The position numbers and the translations under genes were made by a program. A stretch of DNA of 36,535 nt from Bacillota bacterium (GTDB lineage Bacteria; Bacillota; Clostridia; Lachnospirales; Lachnospiraceae), in the NCBI GenBank assembly GCA_023450835.1, contig JAEXGM010000279.1, positions 1 to 36,535 on the forward strand, in the 5' to 3' direction. Of this stretch, positions 32,342-36,535 are shown piece by piece. Within the stretch, counting starts at the first letter, position 1. Each line of letters starts with the position of its first letter. The notes beneath the pieces are model-generated. The model saw only the letters and a program-made list of their open reading frames with translations, had not been told where the DNA came from and did not search any database.

Positions 32342-32365
32342 AACTGCAGTTAGAACTGCAATTAG
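32342..32365 (+). repeat. 12-bp tandem repeat
   Basis: AACTGCAGTTAG (32342-32353) is followed by AACTGCAATTAG (32354-32365). Two imperfect units after the ABC permease; meaning unknown. Confidence 0.5.
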
Positions 32366-32420
32366 AAACTAAAGCTGTAGTTTCTGAAATCAATCTTAGG
32401 TAAGATTATCTCATAAGTAA

Positions 32421-32518
32421 TGAGGCTGTCACAAAAATGAATTTTTTACAAAATATTGGCGCTGACCAAGTGGCTAGGAACCATATCATGTTGATTTTTT
32501 GTATTGTGCGACAGCCTC
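32421..32518. repeat. Palindromic repeat element, copy 3 (MITE-like)
   Basis: More diverged third copy, same orientation: left arm TGAGGCTGTCACAAAAAT, centre ACAAAATATTGGCGCTGACC, right arm GCGACAGCCTCA. Lies between the convergent ABC permease and DUF5695 genes, about 25 bases from the latter's stop, where that protein appears truncated. Confidence 0.75.
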
Positions 32519-32542
32519 ACTTTGTGCTTTTATTGACTCTTA

Positions 32543-35500
32543 TTACTGAATTTGAAGGGAATCGTCATCACTTTCTGTGCCTGTCAAGATAATTGCGGTA
32601 GGCAAGGCTAAGGTGGTATCAGTACTAACCGGCTCGTCGTTGGTTGTGGCGCTGCTGGTATTACTGTATAAACTACTGATTTCGGAGGCACTTAATGCCC
32701 TGCTATATATCCGGAAATCATCGACGGAACCGTTCAGATAAGGATCGGACCACTGTGATTTCCCGATATAGTTCTGAGTTGTGCTTCCAAGGCTGGAGGG
32801 TTTAAGGGTCATGCCGGTATTGCTTGCTACAGCGACGCCATCAATATATAGCGTTCCTGTTGTTCCGGATAAGGTTACGGCGACATGATGCCAAACACCG
32901 GTAGTAAAGGCCGTAGTCCCATTGATTACCTGTTCGGACCCGTTACTGTTTGTGGTAATAGCGAATCTTGGATAGGAACCGGCATTTAATGTCAGGAACA
33001 TATAGGCAGTTGTTCCTGTTCCGAAATCGAATACTCTTGACCAGGTGCTGACAGAGCTGGCTTTTACCCAGGCCGATATCGTAAAGTTGTTCAGGCTGCT
33101 TACAATACCGGCCGGCAGGCTGGCATATCCCGTTGAGCCATCAAGGACCAGTGCATTATTGATTTTTCCGGCAGCATAAGAAGTGGTCCCGTTTAGTGTG
33201 GCAGTATTATTATTTCCGGAGGCATCGGCTGCGGTACTGTCAAAGGTATATTTTGCTATGACCTCCGGAAGGGCAGCGTTTACCGTTATCGTTACGGTGG
33301 AAGAGGAGGACAGGGTTCCGTCACTTGCGGTTAATTTGAATACGTAAGTTCCTGCGGCCGTAACTGCGGCAGTTGTATTCAAGGAGCTTGCATTGGCAAT
33401 TACTGCTGTGCCGGGTCCGCTCTGCAGGCTCCAGGCTGTGGTCAGCGTGGAACCTGAAGGCAGGCCGTCATCGCTTGCAGTGCCTGATAAAGTGATTGCG
33501 GAAGGAAGCGTAAAAGCAGCATTGGAGCCTGCACTAACTACAGGGGCGGTATTGATGGCAGTCCCTTGTGAAATCTTTACATTATAGGCAGCATTGGTAC
33601 CGATGTTTAAGCTGACCGTTGCAGTTGCATTGGCTGCCACAGTGAAGTTAGATACATTTACGTTATTAATCAGTACATTATAGGTTCCTGCGGCAAGACC
33701 GTACAAAGATAGTTTGGTAGTATGAGATGCGGCTGTATATTGGTTCTTCAATGTAAGTTCAACATTATTCTTGGCAGTTGCTACGGTTGCTGAGGTATAT
33801 TGATCCCGGTCCAGTTCCATATAAAGCTTTTGAGTAATCAGGTTCAACTTTTTGTTAATGCCGTCCTTTGGAATGATAATGTAGTTACTTCCGCTGGCAG
33901 TTACGTCACAACCATATCCATAAAGTCCGAAAATAGGATCAACAGCTACATCTGCACTGAGAATCCTGATGGCGCCCCAAAGTCCTAAGTCGGCTTCACC
34001 GGACATTTGTCTCCAGCCATTGTGAAGTGTTCCTCCTTCGGCGCTGCCTTCGTAGTAATTACCGAGAGAGGCTTGGTAAGTCCATGCTACGGTTCCGATA
34101 TTGGCGGCATTGGAGTCAATTTGTCCGGAATTGATGCTGCCGATATTCGCTATCTTAGCTGCATACGTCATTCTCTCGTCTGTTTCCGGGGTGGTAGAAT
34201 GATATCTGGTCCAGTCATCCATACAGTAACCGATTAAGGAAGCCGAATACTGGAATTGCCACCAGCCGGAACCGCATATGGTTGTCGGGTCGGCATAATA
34301 ATACCATAACGGCTGGCTTCCGCGGCTTGCTCTTGTCTTGGCATTAATTTTACTCATCATGGTGGTATTATTTTTCATCTTAGCAACCATGTATCCGGAC
34401 TCTTCGCCGGTATTGTCATAAATGTATTCCGAGCCATAGGGGTATGCCTGGCGGCTGTAGTCGTTGTATTTATTGGTACAGTCGGCGGTTAAAGTATTTG
34501 CCTGTGTCGTATAGCCTTCCTTGATAAGGGCGGCGATGATTTCAGGAACGGAAGATTCACCCATCAATCCGGTTCCTGTACTCATTGCCATACCGTTGTG
34601 CATGACATTGTATGCTCTGAGCAGGTAAGTATTTGCCGTATTCTTATAAGTGATTAATCCCGGATAGTAACTTGCTATCTTGTACATACCATAGAAAGTA
34701 TTAGCTACATGGGGATATGCGAATGCGCGGGTAAGATCATCGGTATAATGCGGGGAATTCAGCCAGTCATGTACCTGATAGGTTGACTGGACCATGACAT
34801 TTGTCCATAAGCAATACTGTAAATAATTGTCCAGTGAGGTTACTTCTGCCGCCACAGGTGATTGGGCATTCTTTTCTGCCAGGAATTCAGCATGGGATAG
34901 TCCCCAGTCATCACCCCAACCCATATATCCGTTGTAGGAATTCCGTTTAGCTTTGGTGTCCATCATCCAGTCATCAAAGGAATAGGCCTTAATGTCTCCG
35001 GTAGCACCCCATTGTGTATTATTGACCATAAAGGTAGCATGCCGCTGAATGGCGGTATCAATTGGTTCGATTGCATAGAATTGAAGTACCGTGGTCTCAC
35101 CTGAGCCATAATTGATGGTGATATTGTTTTGACCTAAATGGTTCATTTGAAGAGAATAGGTCTTATGGTTGGTACCGACGGTACCCAAGGAAGTTATCGT
35201 CGTCTCGGAAGCATATTGGGCAGTAATGGAATTGATTGTTTTCGAGGTATGAAGGTCGAACTTTGCTGTCTGATTGGTGGGCACAATCATACCGGGAACT
35301 ACGTTTACGTCAATAAGTCCTTCAGAATAAAGCTTGTCCTGCATTGCGTTCTGGTCAGCCACTTTGAACATTTTAAAGGTATAGGTCTTGGCAGCACCAG
35401 GAGCAAGAGTCAGGCTGGTATTAGAGAGATAACCTCTGTTCGTGCTCTTAATTACATTGGAATGGATATAATATACCTGCAGACCATCGGGCCAATTGCC

Positions 35501-36244
35501 GTTTGATGCCCAGGCACTGCCGGAATGTTCTGAATTCACCCATCTGTCTTTATATTCCCAGCCTGCACCGGTGGAGGTATCGGGAAGGATTAGAAGCATA
35601 GGACCTACGCCGCTGGGCCTTGTTACATAAACATAAGAATTGCTGTTTGCAATATTTGCATGATAAAGGGTTCTTTCTTCGTATACGGTGCCTCCCGGCC
35701 ATATTTCATTAAATGGCATAGGCATTCCCAAATCTCCGATTTCCAGGGTCTGAGTACTTGTATTGGTCAGATTGATGGACCATTGCAGATAGTCATTAAT
35801 CAGGGAATATGTTTCAACGACCTTAAAGTTTTTTACGCCGTTGGTGCTGGCAGAGTTCTGGTAAGTGACAGTTACTGTACTGCCGCTTTGGGTCTGAGTT
35901 CTGACGTCGGTGGAAGACTGTGTCAGAGCAGTCTGCCAGGAGCCGGTGCCAAGCCGATACTTGAACATAAGCTCGCCCAGCCACTCGTGGTCACCGGTAT
36001 TCAGGTTTGAGGCATTGGAAGCATTCAGTACATAATTGGTGGGATAAGTGTCTCCCGTTAATTTCAGAGAGGAAATCTCCCCGTTTGTGCCTGTCTGAAC
36101 ATTAAAGTTGTCATTCGATAAAGTATAGGCATACACATATGCGGGCTTAAAAATAGTGAAGGCTATAAAAGTCAAAAAAGAGATTATGATTAACCTATTG
36201 ATGCCGGAATTTAAATTACTAATAAACGTATTCCTTTTTTCCAT
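32543..36244 (-). CDS. Secreted DUF5695 protein with PKD-like and LamG modules
   Basis: 1233 residues from the ATG at 36244, set by AAAGGAG; the frame continues upstream without a ribosome site in proper position. Signal peptide 1-39 (ending PAYVYA). Residues about 40-890 form a large domain matching DUF5695 (LSNDNFNVQTGTNGEISSLK at its start), with aromatic-rich segments (MGWGDDWGLSHAEF, QYCLWTNVMVQST, LWYYYADPTTICGSGWWQFQ) suggesting a carbohydrate-active alpha-helical barrel. Then an Ig/PKD-like domain (898-991), a LamG/concanavalin-like domain (992-1198) and a short tail (1199-1233) that reads like the beginning of a second PKD-like unit cut short. Extracellular polysaccharide degradation or binding is likely, not shown. 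Confidence 0.85.
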   Translation of the reverse strand: MEKRNTFISNLNSGINRLIIISFLTFIAFTIFKPAYVYAYTLSNDNFNVQTGTNGEISSLKLTGDTYPTNYVLNASNASNLNTGDHEWLGELMFKYRLGTGSWQTALTQSSTDVRTQTQSGSTVTVTYQNSASTNGVKNFKVVETYSLINDYLQWSINLTNTSTQTLEIGDLGMPMPFNEIWPGGTVYEERTLYHANIANSNSYVYVTRPSGVGPMLLILPDTSTGAGWEYKDRWVNSEHSGSAWASNGNWPDGLQVYYIHSNVIKSTNRGYLSNTSLTLAPGAAKTYTFKMFKVADQNAMQDKLYSEGLIDVNVVPGMIVPTNQTAKFDLHTSKTINSITAQYASETTITSLGTVGTNHKTYSLQMNHLGQNNITINYGSGETTVLQFYAIEPIDTAIQRHATFMVNNTQWGATGDIKAYSFDDWMMDTKAKRNSYNGYMGWGDDWGLSHAEFLAEKNAQSPVAAEVTSLDNYLQYCLWTNVMVQSTYQVHDWLNSPHYTDDLTRAFAYPHVANTFYGMYKIASYYPGLITYKNTANTYLLRAYNVMHNGMAMSTGTGLMGESSVPEIIAALIKEGYTTQANTLTADCTNKYNDYSRQAYPYGSEYIYDNTGEESGYMVAKMKNNTTMMSKINAKTRASRGSQPLWYYYADPTTICGSGWWQFQYSASLIGYCMDDWTRYHSTTPETDERMTYAAKIANIGSINSGQIDSNAANIGTVAWTYQASLGNYYEGSAEGGTLHNGWRQMSGEADLGLWGAIRILSADVAVDPIFGLYGYGCDVTASGSNYIIIPKDGINKKLNLITQKLYMELDRDQYTSATVATAKNNVELTLKNQYTAASHTTKLSLYGLAAGTYNVLINNVNVSNFTVAANATATVSLNIGTNAAYNVKISQGTAINTAPVVSAGSNAAFTLPSAITLSGTASDDGLPSGSTLTTAWSLQSGPGTAVIANASSLNTTAAVTAAGTYVFKLTASDGTLSSSSTVTITVNAALPEVIAKYTFDSTAADASGNNNTATLNGTTSYAAGKINNALVLDGSTGYASLPAGIVSSLNNFTISAWVKASSVSTWSRVFDFGTGTTAYMFLTLNAGSYPRFAITTNSNGSEQVINGTTAFTTGVWHHVAVTLSGTTGTLYIDGVAVASNTGMTLKPSSLGSTTQNYIGKSQWSDPYLNGSVDDFRIYSRALSASEISSLYSNTSSATTNDEPVSTDTTLALPTAIILTGTESDDDSLQIQ

Positions 36245-36260
36245 AATAACTCCTTTCGTG

Positions 36261-36285
36261 AATATCAAATCTTTCCTTTGATATT
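36261..36285 (-). promoter_or_regulatory. Leader hairpin before DUF5695 gene
   Basis: AATATCAAA (36261-36269) pairs perfectly with TTTGATATT (36277-36285) with a 7-base loop, about 6 bases upstream of the ribosome site. Candidate translational or antisense control structure. Confidence 0.5.
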
Positions 36286-36294
36286 TTTTATTTT

Positions 36295-36408
36295 TTAACC
36301 GAATGTTCCTTTCATTATTTTGGCTGCCAAGGCCATTGCGAAGGGCAGAGCTGCCTCCTTTCCGTATACAACAACTTTGATTACCGACAGAACGCATTCA
36401 ATAGACAT
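36295..36408 (-). CDS. Candidate 37-aa leader ORF upstream of DUF5695 gene
   Basis: Reads MSIECVLSVIKVVVYGKEAA and onward to a stop at 36295-36297, hydrophobic with a few Lys. AAAGGAGG ends only 2 bases before the ATG (close; AAAGGA gives 4), so translation is possible but not ideal. It overlaps, in another frame, the upstream extension of the DUF5695 frame. Could be a leader peptide or a small secreted peptide; could be chance. Confidence 0.3.
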   Translation of the reverse strand: MSIECVLSVIKVVVYGKEAALPFAMALAAKIMKGTFG

Positions 36409-36521
36409 CACCTCCTTTACGGTGCGGAATATATTTATAAATTTTTGTATGTGTAACGGTAATTACTTTCGTACGCTGGACAAAGTTAAAGAATATAGAT
36501 GAAAATGGTGTTGTATTTGTG

Positions 36522-36533
36522 TTAAACGTTTAA
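36522..36533. promoter_or_regulatory. LacI-type palindrome
   Basis: TTAAACGTTTAA is a perfect 12-bp palindrome centred on CG, the core of LacI/CcpA-like family operators. About 280 bases upstream of the DUF5695 start; it could regulate it or a gene beyond the window edge. Confidence 0.5.
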
Positions 36534-36535
36534 TC

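Noticed and set aside
32342..32365. Start of a CRISPR or longer tandem array
   Set aside because: Only two imperfect 12-bp units without spacers.
35138..35506. 122-codon plus-strand frame opposite the DUF5695 gene
   Set aside because: Antisense to a long, clearly coding protein; no family resemblance.

Overview
The window looks like chromosomal DNA from a low-GC, plant-polysaccharide-degrading Firmicute, most likely a Lachnospiraceae member related to Lachnoclostridium/Anaerocolumna. This rests on the AT-rich base composition, strong AGGAGG ribosome binding sites, TTG starts, sigma-A promoters and the gene families present (GH12, GH35, GPH symporter plus GH13, DUF5695, RsmH and CheX-like proteins). 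The genus is an inference. No rRNA, tRNA, CRISPR array or intact insertion sequence was found.

Layout. 1-2.6 kb: a uracil-DNA glycosylase-family protein, an AraC/GyrI-like regulator, a 50-residue zinc-ribbon protein and a nitroreductase. 3-7.7 kb: a secreted GH12 glucanase, a decayed gene remnant, then a two-gene operon of a GPH sugar symporter and a GH13 alpha-glucosidase with an unusual N-terminal module. 8-12 kb: a nitroreductase divergent from a TetR regulator, then a MarR-AKR-SDR operon behind a near-ideal promoter with two palindromic operators. 12.2-17.5 kb: gpmA, then a four-gene TroABCD-like metal ABC operon on the minus strand with a DtxR-type palindrome and a Fur-like box upstream. 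17.5-20.6 kb: a GH35 beta-galactosidase and a VanX-like D-Ala-D-Ala dipeptidase. 20.7-26.9 kb: three more regulator/target pairs: MerR with AKR and a frameshifted FMN reductase, TetR with a TM1586-type nitroreductase, and a TipAS-type MerR with a DHA2 efflux pump. 27-28.9 kb: a 56-residue protein, a CheX-like protein whose signature Asn is Ser, and an RsmH paralogue. 29.2-32.3 kb: PadR, two DUF1048 proteins, a Cys-rich KTR protein and a two-gene ABC exporter. 32.5-36.2 kb: a 1233-residue secreted DUF5695 protein with an Ig/PKD-like and a LamG module.

Two themes stand out. First, five local regulator cassettes for redox or efflux enzymes, each with its own readable operator or promoter, make 8-27 kb look like a modular electrophile/xenobiotic response region. 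Second, all eight tail-to-tail gene junctions hold a strong hairpin. Three of these junctions hold the same ~100-bp palindromic repeat in the same orientation, and a fourth holds a ~33-bp near-perfect stem. These look like mobile or MITE-like elements serving as bidirectional terminators.
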